The notes: a model not told the origin generated them from the sequence alone. A stretch of 64,000 nt of DNA from Coix lacryma-jobi var. lacryma-jobi (GCA_009763385.1 CM019825.1:744001-808000), one strand, 5' to 3'; counted from the first letter of the stretch, positions 1 to 13,199 are shown. Numbers and translations are program-made.

Positions 1-440
1 TCATTAAGTATCTTATGTTCATACAAATAATGACCAAACTAAATCTCTCATTGAGAGAATTAAGTTTGTTGTTTGATGACCCAAAATAGAATTGCAATTT
101 ACCAACATCCATAGAGTTGTACACAACGCATAATAAATCCAAATCCATAAAGCTGCAATCATACGGCTCCCTCCGTTGCAGTTCGTACGTGGAAATTTGG
201 CCTTGTAGCCAACATATTTCCCATCTGCGAATCGGTAACGTTTTGCACCTACCGATATCACCACCGCAGCGTACATCAATGGGCATTTTGGAGATCACCG
301 TAGGTATCATTATCCGTCATTCAATAATACCTCAGATCTCTAATTAGGGATTCACTCAATGCCTGTATGTTGAGTACATCTTTGAGGAAGAATCCAGGCA
401 TTAGGGGGAGACACTTACCACACATGGAATGCCAGGAATC
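1..440. other. Unassigned flank of decayed Copia remnant
   Basis: No convincing coding frame. The sequence around 395-410 has a GGGGGAGA run like those near Copia coding junctions, so this stretch may belong to the same decayed element as the sequence to its right. I see no LTR edge here. Confidence 0.3.
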
Positions 441-2864
441 AAAAAGAGAATATCATCAATGATGTTCGATCATCATATCCACGTACCAAAGAATCTGAAC
501 CAACAGTTCAGAATATCTTATATTTGCAACACATTGCAAATAGTCTGCCAAATGCATTTACTTGTCATAATGTTGTCACCAAGTCTGATTCCCGTTCAAT
601 GTGCCAAAAAGAGTGGAGGTACCTAACAAAACCACTCAACTCCTGAATCTAGATAAGAGGGGGAGAAGTATGGCCACATGTGATACAGCTTCTTGCAAGC
701 ATTCTCGGATCAGGGGGAGAGAATTCTCCAAGACAATACATGCATATCAACATCAAGTTGATAGACACGTTATGGATATTTACTATCCAAAGTCTATGGA
801 TGTTCAACATCCAAAAGCCCAGCACAACTTTAGGCGTTGGGTCATTGGAACGCCCTAACTCTGTTATTATGGGAAATGACATGGAGTTCACAAGGGTCAG
901 TATTTCCACATGCTAAAATTGGTTCCATTGAATCAATCATACAAAAGACTACAAATTGTCGACATACTCCTCAAAATTGTCATGCACCTTATCTGGATCC
1001 AGACCAAAAGTCCTAGGCAGAGTGTTCAACCACTCACATTTTGGTCAATCAAAGGTGACAATTAAGGAGAACTGCTTTCACTCCATAGTGAGAAGTCTTT
1101 ACTTCAGTAATGACTCCTCATCACAATACTTGCTTCATGGAAGTATCATGGATTTTCAAATCCATGTGGTGGTGAAATAGTGAGAGCTTGTAGCATATGG
1201 TTTCACGCAGAGACATAGCATAACATACCCATTGGTATGTGTGGAAATTATGTTCCTTCTCCGATAATTGGCAGATCAAGATTGATTTGGATAGATTCGG
1301 ATTATAAGTCCCAATGGACTTTGTATTCTGAATCAAAACATAAATCGCAACACACATTGTGTATAACTCAAGTCACTCCATGACTTGAAATAGTTAAGTT
1401 GTTTGTGGTACAACTGACTAGGTGAGTTCCTTCCATAGAAGGATATCTCTCATTACGATGATTGCACCTATGTGTTCATACTTAAAACCTAATTGGTTTT
1501 ATACATCTCATATGAACATATCAAAATAGGAAATCATCGTATAAGACGGAATCTGAGATGAAAGATTTGGGTAAAACCAAATTATGTTTAAGTCTACAAC
1601 TTAAGCACACACATCAGTCTTCCAATATCCAATTGATATTGTATACCAATATCCAAATAATATTGGACAATCATACTACAACACTGATCGTCATTCAATC
1701 CCTAAACATGGATCAATATCCATTGTGATCCTTGGGATGATAACCTTAGTGCCATCAAAGCGCTTATGTATCTTGCATATCGCAACAAGCCTGATATTGC
1801 ATTTGCAGATACTTGCTATAGCTCAAAAAAGTGCAACTTCTATACACTGAAAGGTGGGAGTCAAAGAGGATATCCATAGGTATCTATATGGCACAAGGCA
1901 GGATCTTGATTTATCACCATGTAAATTAAGAAATGATCATGTGGAGTATGAAAGTACTGGCTATTTAATCCCTATAATGCCAGATCACGTCCTGATGTTA
2001 GTGGTAAAGTTCTCATGGGGGTCATTAAACTCGACTCTAGTGGCTACTTCCACTCCTCGTTCTGAAGTATTACATGAACATGTATAACTTCATTGAATGA
2101 TCACTTTGATTCCATCGAATCGCCAGCCATTATCTTCAAAGATGTGTTGCTTGATGTCAACAGGTTACATAAGGGCAATATCACTATATTGCCTTCTAGA
2201 AATGTTTTATTCTCACCAAAGTGAGGAGATAAACACCTTGCAAACTAAATCATGTGATAACTCCACAAGATTTATTCACAAAAGTCCCTACCAATTCCCA
2301 CATTTCATAATGTATTGTTGAGTTTGGTATGCGATGACTTTGAGAATTGCAAGGTTCAGGGGAGACTTCTCTTAAAATTATAACTTGTTCAAAACATCAT
2401 ATTGTACTCTTTTCCTCTATGAGTTTTTCCTAACACAGGTTTCTCATAAAAGGTTTTTAATGAGGCGATATCAATACAAGTGATATGTCATATCTCTTAT
2501 TTTCCCCACCGGGGTTTTTGTATGGGGTATCTAAGACATAAACTATGTCATATCTTCTGTTTTCCCCCATAGAGGTTTTTGAGAGGTATCAAAAGACATA
2601 ATTACAATTATGATCCTCAGATCATATTTATTGTTCTCTAAACTTGGTCATGGGTTTTCCTTCCAAGGTTTTTCCCATATAAGTTTACAATGAGACAATA
2701 ATCAACATATGCCATATCATTTTATCCTTATTTTCCCCACTGGGTTTTAAGGAGTTTTTTGTGGCATATCTACATACATACATTTCTCCTCATTTTTTCC
2801 CCACAGGGTTTTTGGAGAAATAATACTATTCATTGATCTCAAGGACGGATTCGATCAAGGAGAG
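440..2864 (+). pseudogene. Decayed Ty1/Copia polyprotein remnant (3' part)
   Basis: Frame-hopping translation of the plus strand gives ordered pieces of a Copia polyprotein. About 520-610 reads as the block before reverse transcriptase (HIANSLPNAFTCHNVVTKS). About 1755-1800 gives the late RT segment ending LMYLAYRNKPDIAFA, and 1850-1920 a segment with RYLYGT. About 2035-2075 gives an RNase H piece (STLVATSTPRSEVLHE), and 2250-2330 the C-terminal end with DLFTKVPTNS. The pieces are in different frames with stops between them, and most of the RT core is missing, so the element is dead. From about 2440 to 2860 the sequence is non-coding with repeated CCCC..GGTTTTT motifs, as in the 3' untranslated part of some Copia elements. 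A purine run at 2857-2864 is a possible polypurine tract. Confidence 0.75.
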
Positions 2865-3133
2865 TGTTATAAATATCTTGTATATGATGATCTCATCCTC
2901 CCCACGCAAATAGGGAAAACTCCCCACGCCCCCACGTCCACGGTTACTTGACGAGGGAGAAAACTCCCCACGTCCTCAGGACGTGTCGTGGTTACTTGGC
3001 GGGAGAGTTTCCCTCCATGACCTCCTCTCATATTGTATATAAATATGTATCAATGATCAATGAAAAAGCTCCGATGATTCATTCCATTCTCATGTGTCTC
3101 ATTTACATTTCTCGCAAATTAGTACTCGCAACA
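2865..3133 (+). repeat. Copia LTR (3' LTR of the decayed element)
   Basis: The segment starts TGTTATAAATATC directly after a purine-rich tract and ends CTCGCAACA, giving TG...CA ends and a length of 269 bp. A TATA-like stretch lies at 3036-3045 (TATATAAATA). The matching 5' LTR is outside the window or lost, so the target duplication cannot be tested. The borders are inferred from the TG/CA ends and the tract position. Confidence 0.7.
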
Positions 3134-3702
3134 ATGTGCACCTGACCTGCCTCCTCCCACCGCAAACAGTAGCAAAACACATCACTAACCCCCTATTTAC
3201 ATGGCGCACCTTTTCACTTCTTTCCCTAATAAAGTTATCCTCTCAAAAAAAAGTTTGTTTTTTTATTAGTATAAAACATAAGTTTTTTTTTGGACAACTA
3301 ATTAATTTATCATGCAATTTGGCTAACAAAATACTGTGCTAGATGACAGACATTCGTCGATCAACCATTACAGGCAGCAGTACATATACATGTATATAAA
3401 CGAAACGTAACGTAACGAAGTACATGCTGCGTTGCCTCCCACCCACCTCATGGCACATCTAAATACTAGGGTGTGTATTTTGTGCTTTCTTATTCTGCAT
3501 ATATGGTTTCATATGGCCTAGGCACGGAGTGCGTATATATACTAGTAGTAGGACTTACGCGACACCACCATACTCATGATACCTCTGCAAATAAGAGATT
3601 CATCGAAAGGCAGGATCATGTTGACACCTTTTCTCCTCCCTTACAGTTACACAGCCAGTGCCAGACTTCACTGCAACACCATCACAATTCCCATACTCTT
3701 CT
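3134..3702. other. Spacer and AMP deaminase 3' flank
   Basis: AT-rich DNA without a supported gene. The right part, up to 3702, probably holds the 3' UTR of the minus-strand AMP deaminase gene, whose stop codon is at 3703-3705. I could not place a polyadenylation site with confidence. Confidence 0.4.
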
Positions 3703-6700
3703 TCACCTGTCAATTTCTTCGGGTAGTTTAGCATTTCCAAAATGTATCAGCTCCATTTCTTCTTTCCAGATCTGCAGTCCAGGGCAAGGAGAAGACAGAT
3801 CAGAAACAGATACAAGCTAACTTATCAAGACACGCTATTTAAATCCAGAGGTACATACAGTGTGTCGAAATTCAACCCTGATGTGAGGAACATTTGTCTG
3901 GTGGATGTCATTGCCCTCCGGACCCCTTCTGTAGTAGTTTCTCCCGATCCAGTGAGACTAAAACAGACAATGTCAGAGCACAAAGAAAGAGATGGAAAAC
4001 CCATCCATGACCCACAACAAATGGCCATATAAAATCACTAGTTCATACCTTGAGCCTGTGAGAGAAACCGGACTGGTAGACAGAATTTCTAGCGATTTCA
4101 CACAAGTCACATGAGCTCAGCTTCCAAAGCTGCCAAGAGCAACAACAAGCAATCCAAACTAAGAACATCTGGCTGGGACAACAGATAACAGAGATCGAGG
4201 GATGGAGGGAGGGACATTACTGAAGCAGCAATACTGTATTCTTCAACCAAAGGTTCCTTTGTCAGGTGAATTTGTAAAGGGTCGTCAGTCGAAAGAGACA
4301 CATTAAGACCTCTTAAGAAAAATGTTGGGAAAGGGTTGCGGTGATAGTCGATAAACAGTGAATTGTTACTCAAGGGAGACATTGCAAGACCAATCTGAAT
4401 ACAGCCAGACAGAATATAATTAATTAGTCTCTCTCAAGCAACTATATGAAAATCCAACAGATGTTCAATCAACACAAAAATACTATCACTAACCTGAGCA
4501 AGATAATACAAGTACTGAAGTACAGGGGATTTCTTTAGGTTCACCCCATGAGCAATGTTATGCGAAGTAAGAAATGCTGCAGCAAGGTGATCGATATCAC
4601 CAGCCTGAAGATAACAGTAATCAGGTCAGAGAGGTCACTATGTTGAAGTTCAATCTGGAGATTTATAGTCTATATGTTAGGCACATACCTCCCCACAGTG
4701 TGGACGAAGTTTGATTGTTGTCATGCCCTTGGACTCACGAAGCTGCACTCTCAACAAATTTCAAATCAACCACTGTAACTTAACCAGATGAATGTTGAAC
4801 AAGAAGCAAACTGCAAGCTAAATTTTATTTATGAAAAAAGAAAACACACACTATTATCTTTTTTTTTGCGAAGGATTTTCTGTGTTACTTATCCTTAAAT
4901 GAGCACATGATAAAGAACTCCATGCACAAAAAGATGTACCTTGTTCAGTGTATACAGATTGGCATAGCAATAGTACACATAATATGCATAGGCTGGATTG
5001 AAAACATTAGTCCATTGCTCAGGTGTTGGCATGTGTTTTGTCGGGCGTCTTTCAGGTTTGCTTTCATCATCCACCAAATCCAACCCAACAACCTGAAGTA
5101 AATAAAGAAAAATGATGTAAATAATGCCTAACAAAATACAACAAATATCAGGTGGAAACCACCCATTCGGTGGAACATACAAGTATTTCCACTAACCTGT
5201 TCTAAGAAAACATGGAGCTGAGGATGCGAAGCTGGGTCAACAGTTACTTCATAAAGAGGGAGAAAAATATTGTCAAGGAGGTTTTGGAACGAATTGATTG
5301 TGCCCATCTCCCTGTATACATTGTATATACGAGGAATCTGCAGAGAAAAATGAAACAAATAATAAAGCACATAAATTATACTCTTGTTCCATTGTGGGCT
5401 AGCCAGAGTTTCACATTTGGTTACTGAACACACTGAACAAAAGAGGGACAGGGGTATCAACCTGAATTAACCAAACAACATTCTCGCTATATAATTCATT
5501 GTTCACTATCCAACTTGCCATCTGGTCCCATTCACTTTTCTTCCTCCCATATATAGATATCCGATACTCAGCCATCTGATGAAGGTAATTGCAAGAGTCA
5601 TTAGCTGGGTCCTTTTTAGAAGAATGAATAGCAAGATACATAAAATAGCATACTAGAAAGATCACTATTCAGACGAACTAGTTCCTATTATGAACCTTAG
5701 TTCATATTAGGGATAGGAAGAATAACCATTGCCGAGAGGGAAAGGCTGGGCAAAGTCAGCATGGAGGGAGACTACATTTTTTGGGGGTAACTTGATTGTT
5801 TGTTGTTCATTCCTTCTCCATCTCTCAGCCAGTTACAAGATATAAATAGAAGTTCCTGAGTCCTAGCTCCTCAATTCTCCCCTAGCCATTAACTTCTTAC
5901 TCCCTAACCGGCAGCTTACAGCCATTGATTGCATGCAGCTGGCTGTGCATGCGCCTCCCTGGGTTTTAACCCCTAACTGGCAGCTTAACTGCCATTGATT
6001 ACAGCATGCACCTCCTGGATTACCATTCGGGCTGCATCTTGAGCCCTGGGACGCCTTTGGTACTGGCGCCCCCACATCACAGTTCCAGTACTTAGAAAAC
6101 AAGTTATGAAAGAATAACACACCTGATATTTACTTGCTTCAAGGTCAGAAAATACTTCTTTTGTCAGCTCAGCAAGGAAGCGACCTGTCAGGTTTACATT
6201 GACCATGAGGTAAATGCAGCATGTGAATAACAGTTGCACCACAACTGAGACAGAAAAACATCCACACAAATTATTTGCACCTTGAATAAGATTATCCTGC
6301 TTTAAAAAGATCTCCCTCAGGCGAGATTGACCACATGGATTATATTTCAGATTGAACTTGTCAAAACGATGAAATGTGCTCTTATCAGCATGGACATCTA
6401 AGAGATCAACATTGAGGTCATACCTGACAGAGAAGTCAGTGAGTTGCGTCAAAACTGGTAACTGAAAGACTTACACAAGCAAAGTCAAAACTAGAAGTTA
6501 CCCTGTCAAATCCAAACTCTCAAAAACCTCCTTGAGAGTCAAATAGGTCCCATCTCTAAAGATTACAACCTACAAATTCCAATTTTGCAGTCAAGTCAGA
6601 CACAAAACACATCCCAGATCTCAGGAGAAGAACTATTACATATAACGTGAGACGATAAGAGAAGTTCAGAAAAAAAAAAGTGGATGCACCTCATCAGGTT

Positions 6701-9700
6701 CCTTCCTTAACTTAGACTTGATAAATCTCAACAGGTGCTTCTGGTTCATGCATGCTGAGTGATGAACATGGGTATCAACCTTCCTAACATTGTAGAAGTC
6801 CCGGTGAGGTGCAGCTTTCTGAGCAAGCAGTTCTCTATCCGTATTGACCATCAAATGAAGATTAAATTTCTGACATACACAAGAGTGAACATAAGCAAGA
6901 GTCAATATATGCATGCACCATATTACTCGGTAAAATTTATGAATCAACCAAGCTTGAAAGCCTGGTCTGGGACACATCCGCTATACAACATCAACCTTAG
7001 TGGATGTATATTCCTAGTAGCCCCACTCATAACATTGTTGTTGCTTTATCTTAGTAGCCCCCTTTAACTTGTCTCTTTGTAAATATTTTGGTCTTTTCTT
7101 CAGTGCGGAAGACTCTCACTGTGAGTAACTCCCGCACAGCTAACAGTAAAAGAAAAGGACTACAGAGCCTGTTTCCATTGAACCCTGGTAGGCAAATGCC
7201 TGCCAGGCAACAAATCCAGGCTGACAGGCACTAGAAATCAAGGGCCTAGATTGTTGCCTGGCCAAGCAAGGCACACAACCAAAGTGGCATGCACCACATA
7301 CAACCGTTGCATGTTTCAATGAACAGGCTTGGTCGTCAGGACATCATTCCCTTTACTAGGCTAAGGAGACTCATATTTAACATATACTCACGCAGAAAGA
7401 GCACGCAGTTGAAAGAACAAAACACAAAAAAATTACTTGCTCTAGAAGATTTAGACGGTGATGACACACGGTTCGGATATCCCCAGCAGCCAACACACGA
7501 AGGATGTAGTGCATATCAGTAAAGAAGGTAGTTGCATCGGCAACTGGATAGAGTCGTTCTTTAGCTGTAAAGACAGATAAAGATAATGATCAGTGTACCC
7601 TAAACCAAGTCATCGTTACATGAAGGTGATGTATAGTAACTAAAAGATATGGAATTCCTTTATTACTCACAATCTTTATTGGGGTACACATGAATGACGC
7701 CATCAACCATTTCAAAATGGTGCTGAAAGAAAGAAAATAATTAGGGGAAAGAAAACTATCTTAAACAATATCTGTCTAGTCAACATGTTCATATCTGAAG
7801 AGCTGCACTTACATCAGTTTTAGCCTGATGTTCATAATTGAACGGATTTGGGTTAGGTTTTGGAGTACTAGGATCAGTTATGATCTCCTTTTCCCAAGGA
7901 GCAACTTCTTCTCTGAATATGTACCTCTCACGCAGCTCAAGGCATTTCTGAAGAACTTTGTATGCTTCAATTTCATCAGGAGAAGGAGTCTCTGCGAGGG
8001 GGGAGAAGGGACTGTAAGAGTAATGACAAATAGCAACTAATACGGGGCACGGGCAACAAAAGAATTTATAGTGATTACTGAGTGAATTTAATAACCCATA
8101 GAATAAAATACATTGCAGCGCTCGACCTCTCAGTGAATAGAAGTAACCTCCCAATTGTAACCCATAAAACCACACCAAACCGCCCAAAAAATACATAGCC
8201 ATGTGTACATATATGCAGAGGAAAAACAAAGCATATGAACTGAACAAGTTAGTTCTTTTATTAGAAAAAACACCATATGAGGAAATAGCAATGTTGTTAA
8301 CTTAAGAAAGGTGCAGCCAAATAGATAAAAGGATAAAAAAAAAAGTGGTCCATACCAACAGCTGTGATGTTGATTTTACTGAAGGTTTCATGTTCAGGTT
8401 CCTTTCGTAATATATCAGCTGCTATTGGGTTAAGCTGGGGTGCATGCAGACTGCCAGTTGCACTATGGGATCTAATCATCTGCGTTGATGGTGCTGATTT
8501 TAATTCCCCGTTTTGGCTCGGTTTATCTGTGAGATCTGATCCCTGAAAGAAACAAGAAAAATGAAAAAAAAACACTGTTAGTCTATAATATACCAGTATA
8601 AGTAGGACACATTTGCAAGGAAAATAGAATATTGCCCCTACATTGGAAAAAAATGTTGGACTGCAGCACATGAGAAAATGCACAAAAGTTGCAGAACACA
8701 TAAAAGAACATTTCAATTTGTAGTTGGACGACATTAACAGAAAACAGAATAAATTTCCATTTATAACTCCATAAGGAGTCTAAGGTAGTTTTTACCAAAT
8801 GAACAGTGCAAATCTTTTCAATGGTCGATAGTTAGTACTTGGCAACAATCCAATCATACTGTTGCAGCTGTAGACCAACCCAGGATAGACAGATGGTACC
8901 ATGATTCATATCTACATACACAACTAAACATGTTCATTGCTCACAACAATATGCGCGTGGTAATTAATCAGTATATATTACTTGCATTGCAACATAGACA
9001 AAGAAACTCTACTTGATAACCGGTGTAACTTCGTCCAAGGCCTAATAAACAGTAAACACAGTGAGTTGAACCTCCCAGAATCGCACGGATTTTGAGCCAG
9101 GTTGCATTTAGCTAAACAAAACTCAAAATGTGAAGATCCTCAAGTCAAAGAATTCATGCAATTGACAGATACAATTCTAGTGGAACTAGCAGACAGATTG
9201 ATATCACTTGCTTAGAGTAAGCATAGAGATCTGATACTTACAATAGCACCGTTTGGGGCTAAGTAAGCAGTATCATTCTTGGCATCTGGGACAAGATCCT
9301 CCTCGTCATCTGAATCTTCAATTCTATCAAATGCACTGACAGTGGGGACAGAGGATTTGGGCGTAGTCGGTCTAACAATAGGTCCAACTCTTTTAGTCGA
9401 ACCTGGAGAAATGACTGGCCTACCTGAAAGATAAAGAAAACAGACATTAGCAGGATAACTTGTTCATATTACAGCCATGCTATGCTTTCATGAAGGATCT
9501 TCGACGTACCATCAAGACACAGTTTCAACATTCTACAATCACTTTGGGGCTGGGGGGGAGGGGGGCACAAAACATGGCATAGGAGATACATGAAATGCCT
9601 ACTTCAGAACCGTGTTGTTTGTTTTTTTTTGTTTTTTTTTTTTGAGAAATTCCTAAGTAGCCACTGGGCAGCGGATCGGGATACACCTAGTAAAGTAGTA

Positions 9701-10248
9701 AGTACGCGAGGGCATCAACTTGAATCGCAACTTAGGTTGGAGCATCAATTATTTCTCCAGATCAAAACAAAAAAGGTGAACAGTAAACACTGAACAAATC
9801 AAACTATGGAGCTTCGCGCACATTATGCGATCTCATATACGAATAAGCAGTTGACGCTCGATTTCCGCCGAGCGCATTAGCGCGCCGATCACATGACAGG
9901 TGGTGCGAAGCTAGGAGTAAAAAAAAACACGAGAAATTGAAACGAAGCAGTAAAAGGAGCGGGAGGCGCACTACCCTCTCGGCCAGTGTGGAGCGGCGGG
10001 AGGCCCGGCGGGATGGGCAGGGTGCGGCGGTCGTGGTCCCTGTGCGCAGGAGGGTGGTCCTCGTCCTCTTCGTCGTCCTCCAGTTCGTCGCCGTCGGGGA
10101 GAAGGCGGTTGCGGCGGCGCTGCTGGTCGCGTGCGAAGCGGAGAAGCTGGTCGAGGGTCTTGCGGTGCATGTAGTAGGCGGAGGCGGCGGCGAAGGAGGC
10201 GCCGACAAGCGCGGCGAGGGCGAGGTGGAGGGCATAGGGGGACTCCAT
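3703..10248 (-). CDS. AMPD: AMP deaminase (19 coding exons, 816 aa)
   Basis: AMP deaminase (EC 3.5.4.6) hydrolyses AMP to IMP and ammonia; the Arabidopsis orthologue is FAC1. Coding exons on the minus strand: 10248-9975, 9423-9242, 8542-8356, 7991-7813, 7722-7671, 7564-7437, 6869-6690, 6569-6502, 6423-6281, 6184-6123, 5575-5462, 5337-5197, 5092-4940, 4742-4689, 4604-4494, 4394-4221, 4129-4049, 3957-3859, 3771-3703. All junctions are GT-AG and the total, 2451 nt, is one open frame. An N-terminal hydrophobic segment (residues 8-26, LALAALVGASFAAASAYYM) is a likely membrane anchor, followed by an acidic disordered region. Catalytic landmarks are the zinc-binding HVH at 368-370, HCGE at 636-639, HNIAHG near 654-659 and STDDP at 711-715. 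Length and motifs fit the plant family. The ATG at 10246-10248 opens the conserved N-terminus. Nothing suggests loss of function. Confidence 0.95.
5730..6090. repeat. Repeat remnant in AMP deaminase intron
   Basis: The intron 5576-6122 is longer than its neighbours. It contains two related copies of a motif reading CTAACTGGCAGCTTA plus GCCATTGATT (about 5896-5930 and 5972-6000), and a stretch near 6040-6075 (GGTACTGGCGCCCCCACATC) that looks like part of an LTR or its downstream flank. I take it as an old transposable-element remnant. No clean ends were found. Confidence 0.35.
7165..7330. mobile_element. Small MITE in AMP deaminase intron
   Basis: Imperfect terminal inverted repeats GAGCCTGTTTCCATTGAA (left) and TTTCAATGAACAGGCTT (right) bound a 166-bp segment inside the intron 6870-7436. 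No open reading frame. The superfamily (hAT or PIF) is not resolved because I see no certain target duplication. Confidence 0.5.
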
Positions 10249-11644
10249 CGCGCCGCCGCCGCCAACCTGGGCTCTCTCTCTCTCCTTTGGGCTCGGGTTG
10301 ACGACGGGCTGTGTTGTTGTTGTTGTGTGTGATTTGATGAGGGCGTGGGGGTGGGGCGTGGGGCGTGGCGGCGGCGCCGAATACCGCCGGGCCTGCTCTC
10401 CCGATTTATACGACCAACAGAGGGTGGTGGCTGGGTCACTGCCTCAGTCACTGCTCGGTGGGGTCCTCCTCATTTTTCTACGCGACGAATCAATCTCTCT
10501 GTGTGGACATTCTCTGGGGCACCTTGGATTATTATTATTCACCAACAAATTCATTTTCGCTCTTCTTTTCCCCCTCTCCCCTCTTCCAAAAACATACCAC
10601 GTGTATTTTTTTAGAACATATCATAGGAAGCATATTCTTTCATTTTATATAGAAACACAAATACAGTAAATAACTTGATCGCGACACACAAATACAACAA
10701 AACTAGAGAGATACTCCGTGCGTTGCTGCAGAAATTAGGGATGGTCTAGAATAAAATTAGACTATTTAACTAAGTGCTAGTAGATTGCGTGACATATTGA
10801 CATGGACAATAAAATACTTATGTGTCTTGCTGACGTAGACATCATCTGTGCTAGTGGATTTTAATTGCATAAGATAGTATATTGTTGAGGTGGCAGATTG
10901 CATGTTGAGATAATTGCTAGTAAGGTTTACAATTATTAGAGGTATAGATAACTTCAACGTGACATTTACTTAACTAATTTTTTGAGGGAACAGCAGGAGA
11001 GGTCCTTAATTAAATTTTCCATTATGAGTATATTCATGTATCACTTACAAAGTTTTCAAAGCCTAAAAGGGAAAAGCGAAAATACATTAAGAGATATTCT
11101 CTGACCACAAGTCTAAAGATAGCTTTACACTTTACTTGGCCTTGATGCAAATCAAGATAAGCTCTTTCCTACAATCTTCTACCCATCTATTAAGTGTAAA
11201 ATTTGCACTCTATTTCAAAAAAAATGTAAAGCTTGCATTCAGTGGCGGAGGGTGAATGAGAAATGAGGGGAAACTAATTTCGAAAGGTGCTATTGCAACT
11301 ATTGGCAGTGGTAAGGCTATTCTCGTTGCAAGTTTCATGTCTCAGTTTTCAACGCACTCAGATTTTCAAAACAGTGTATAAGAGTTTCATACTCCCACAA
11401 AACTTTTATCACCTCTCTCCTAATTAATATAGTGACATGTCAGCATATTTAATGCTCATGAAACTCTATAAAACTTCCTTTAAAACTGAACTAAGCAGGT
11501 GCAACTTTCTATCGTCTCTTCCCTATTTGGACCATTGTCAGTTATAGTTGTAGTAGTACACAACTATGCCCTGCTAGCTGCTGCACTAGCCCTGTCTTTC
11601 TCTTCTCTCTGCAAATCACTGTTCTTGTCTCACCTCCACGAGAC
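10249..11644. promoter_or_regulatory. AMP deaminase 5' flank and spacer
   Basis: 10249-10400 is GC-rich with short (CT)n and (GTT)n runs and is the likely 5' UTR and core promoter of the minus-strand AMP deaminase gene. From about 10600 the sequence becomes AT-rich and unremarkable. No TATA box can be assigned with confidence and no other gene is seen. Confidence 0.4.
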
Positions 11645-11646
11645 TA

Positions 11647-11884
11647 CTACCTCCGTCCCAATGAGAGTGTCGTTTTAGATTTTAAGACTTTATATTTGAC
11701 CATTCGTCTTATTCAAATTTTTTGTATAAAGATTATTTATTTTTGTTATAATTTATCATATCACTAGAGATACTTTAATAATAATTTATTTATTTTATTA
11801 TTTGCATAAAATTTTTAAATAAGACGAACGGTCAAATGAGAAGATCAAAAATCAAAAACATCACTTTTAATAGGACGGAGGGAG
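11647..11884. mobile_element. Stowaway MITE
   Basis: Terminal inverted repeats CTACCTCCGTCCC (left) and GGACGGAGGGAG (right) flanked by TA (11645-11646 and 11885-11886). The inside is AT-rich, non-coding and self-complementary. This is the standard Tc1/mariner-related Stowaway structure of grasses. Confidence 0.85.
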
Positions 11885-12269
11885 TATGTCAGTGCTTCCA
11901 CTATCAAAAAATAACTTTGTTTAGTTAAAGCACTTAGTGATGGTCTTTAATTAGCTACGATGACTTGTGATTTGTGGCACATATTGGTTGCCCAACCAAA
12001 CAATAATTTTAGTTGTTGTGTGTGATGATGTTTTTTTCCCCTTTTTGTTTTCTCATGTATGTAGCCTCATATAGAAACAAACGCTATTAGCTTTGATTTA
12101 CTAAGAAAATTGTTATATGTTTCACTGTTCTAACAAAATCTCAAAAGATTTAAGCTTTTATTAATTTGTTCTAATCACTCTCACTTGGCTAAATCAAGAA
12201 TAGGAGAAGAAAAGAACATAGTATACAGCCAAATAAGAACATATACAAGGCACACCCGCTCACCTCCGA
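11885..12269. other. AT-rich spacer
   Basis: No gene, repeat edge or structured element could be supported in this stretch. Confidence 0.4.
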
Positions 12270-12622
12270 CCATATGCGTCCCGCGAGGACGAGCGCGGCT
12301 GGATCGAGAGCCAGGGCGGCTTCGTCATCGACTGCCGCGACACGTGGCGGTATCCAGGGGCATTGGCGACGTGCACCTCAAGCCATGGGTGCTAGCCGAG
12401 TCTGATACCACCACGTTGCTCGTTGCCCGTCGACGCACGCTGCGAGTTCCCCGTCCTTGACTTCGATAGTTCGATGGCCTATATATGGGACAAGGTGGAC
12501 GAGCAAGAAGCGGTGGACGTCGCGCGTCGGCTGTGCTGCACCAATGGCTGGTCGAGCTGGCGGCGTCCGGAGGCCCCATCGACGATATCAGTGTTCTCAT
12601 TGACAATTTGTCGGTGATGCAC
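12270..12622 (+). pseudogene. PP2C protein phosphatase relic
   Basis: Three frames of the plus strand give consecutive pieces of the C-terminal half of a plant PP2C Ser/Thr phosphatase. First comes ERGWIESQGGFVIDCRDTWR. Next is AVSRGIGDVHLKPWVLAE, the conserved SR-iGD block. Last are DARCEFPVL, WDKVDEQEAVDVARRLC and LAASGGPIDDISVLI. The usual ASDGLWD block is altered to DFDSSMAYIWD. At least two frameshifts separate the pieces, and the N-terminal half with its metal-binding Asp residues is absent. It is a dead fragment. The high GC of this block against its AT-rich surroundings also marks it as a displaced coding piece. Confidence 0.75.
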
Positions 12623-12637
12623 GACAGCAGATAGATA

Positions 12638-13176
12638 CTCCCTCTGTCCCTTAATGTTGGTCGTTTTAGGCCTTGTTTAGATGCTGAACTTTTTTCAACT
12701 TTGCTACTGTAGTATTTTCATTTGTATTTGACAAAATTGTTCAATCATGTGCTAACTAGGCTCAAAAGATTCGTTTCATGATTTATAACTAATTTATGCA
12801 ATTAGTTGTTTATTTTACCAACATTTAATGCTCTATTCATGCATTCAAACATTGATGTGATGGAGAGAGTGAAAAAATTGGAAGTTTGATAGAATCTAAA
12901 CAAGGTCTTAGACTTGTGCGCCATTACCAAGGACAGTAGCATGCAACTCCATCAGGCCTATAGCGCAATCATTTAACAACCAATCAAAGTCATTAATGTT
13001 GTGCTCCTTGCGTCGTGGTGTGAGAGGGGAGAGGGGTAAAGCTGCAGCCTTCTGCACTACAATGGACAGGTGATGTGACAAGATGGTACTACATCTATAC
13101 ACTTGCTAGGATAACGACACTTAATTAAGGACAACACAAGAAAGCTAGAACGACCAATATAAAGGGACAGAGGGAG
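12638..13176. mobile_element. Stowaway-like MITE carrying a second MITE
   Basis: Ends CTCCCTCTGTCCCTTAATG (left) and AAAGGGACAGAGGGAG (right) are inverted repeats extending inward to TTGGTCGTT and AACGACCAA. TA flanks both sides (12636-12637, 13177-13178). Its left third is split by the Tourist-type insertion at 12669-12907. Confidence 0.8.
12669..12907. mobile_element. Tourist-type MITE nested in the Stowaway
   Basis: Ends GGCCTTGTTTAGAT and ATCTAAACAAGGTC are terminal inverted repeats. The 3-bp duplication TTA at 12666-12668 and 12908-12910 is typical of PIF/Harbinger (Tourist) elements. The 239-bp interior is non-coding. Confidence 0.8.
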
Positions 13177-13199
13177 TACATCATTGCATTGTGTCCTGC

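Noticed and set aside
9804..10451. Minus-strand ORF of 215 codons over AMP deaminase exon 1
   Set aside because: It is in a different frame from the conserved AMP deaminase N-terminus and arises from GC-rich codon bias. The conserved frame starts at 10248.
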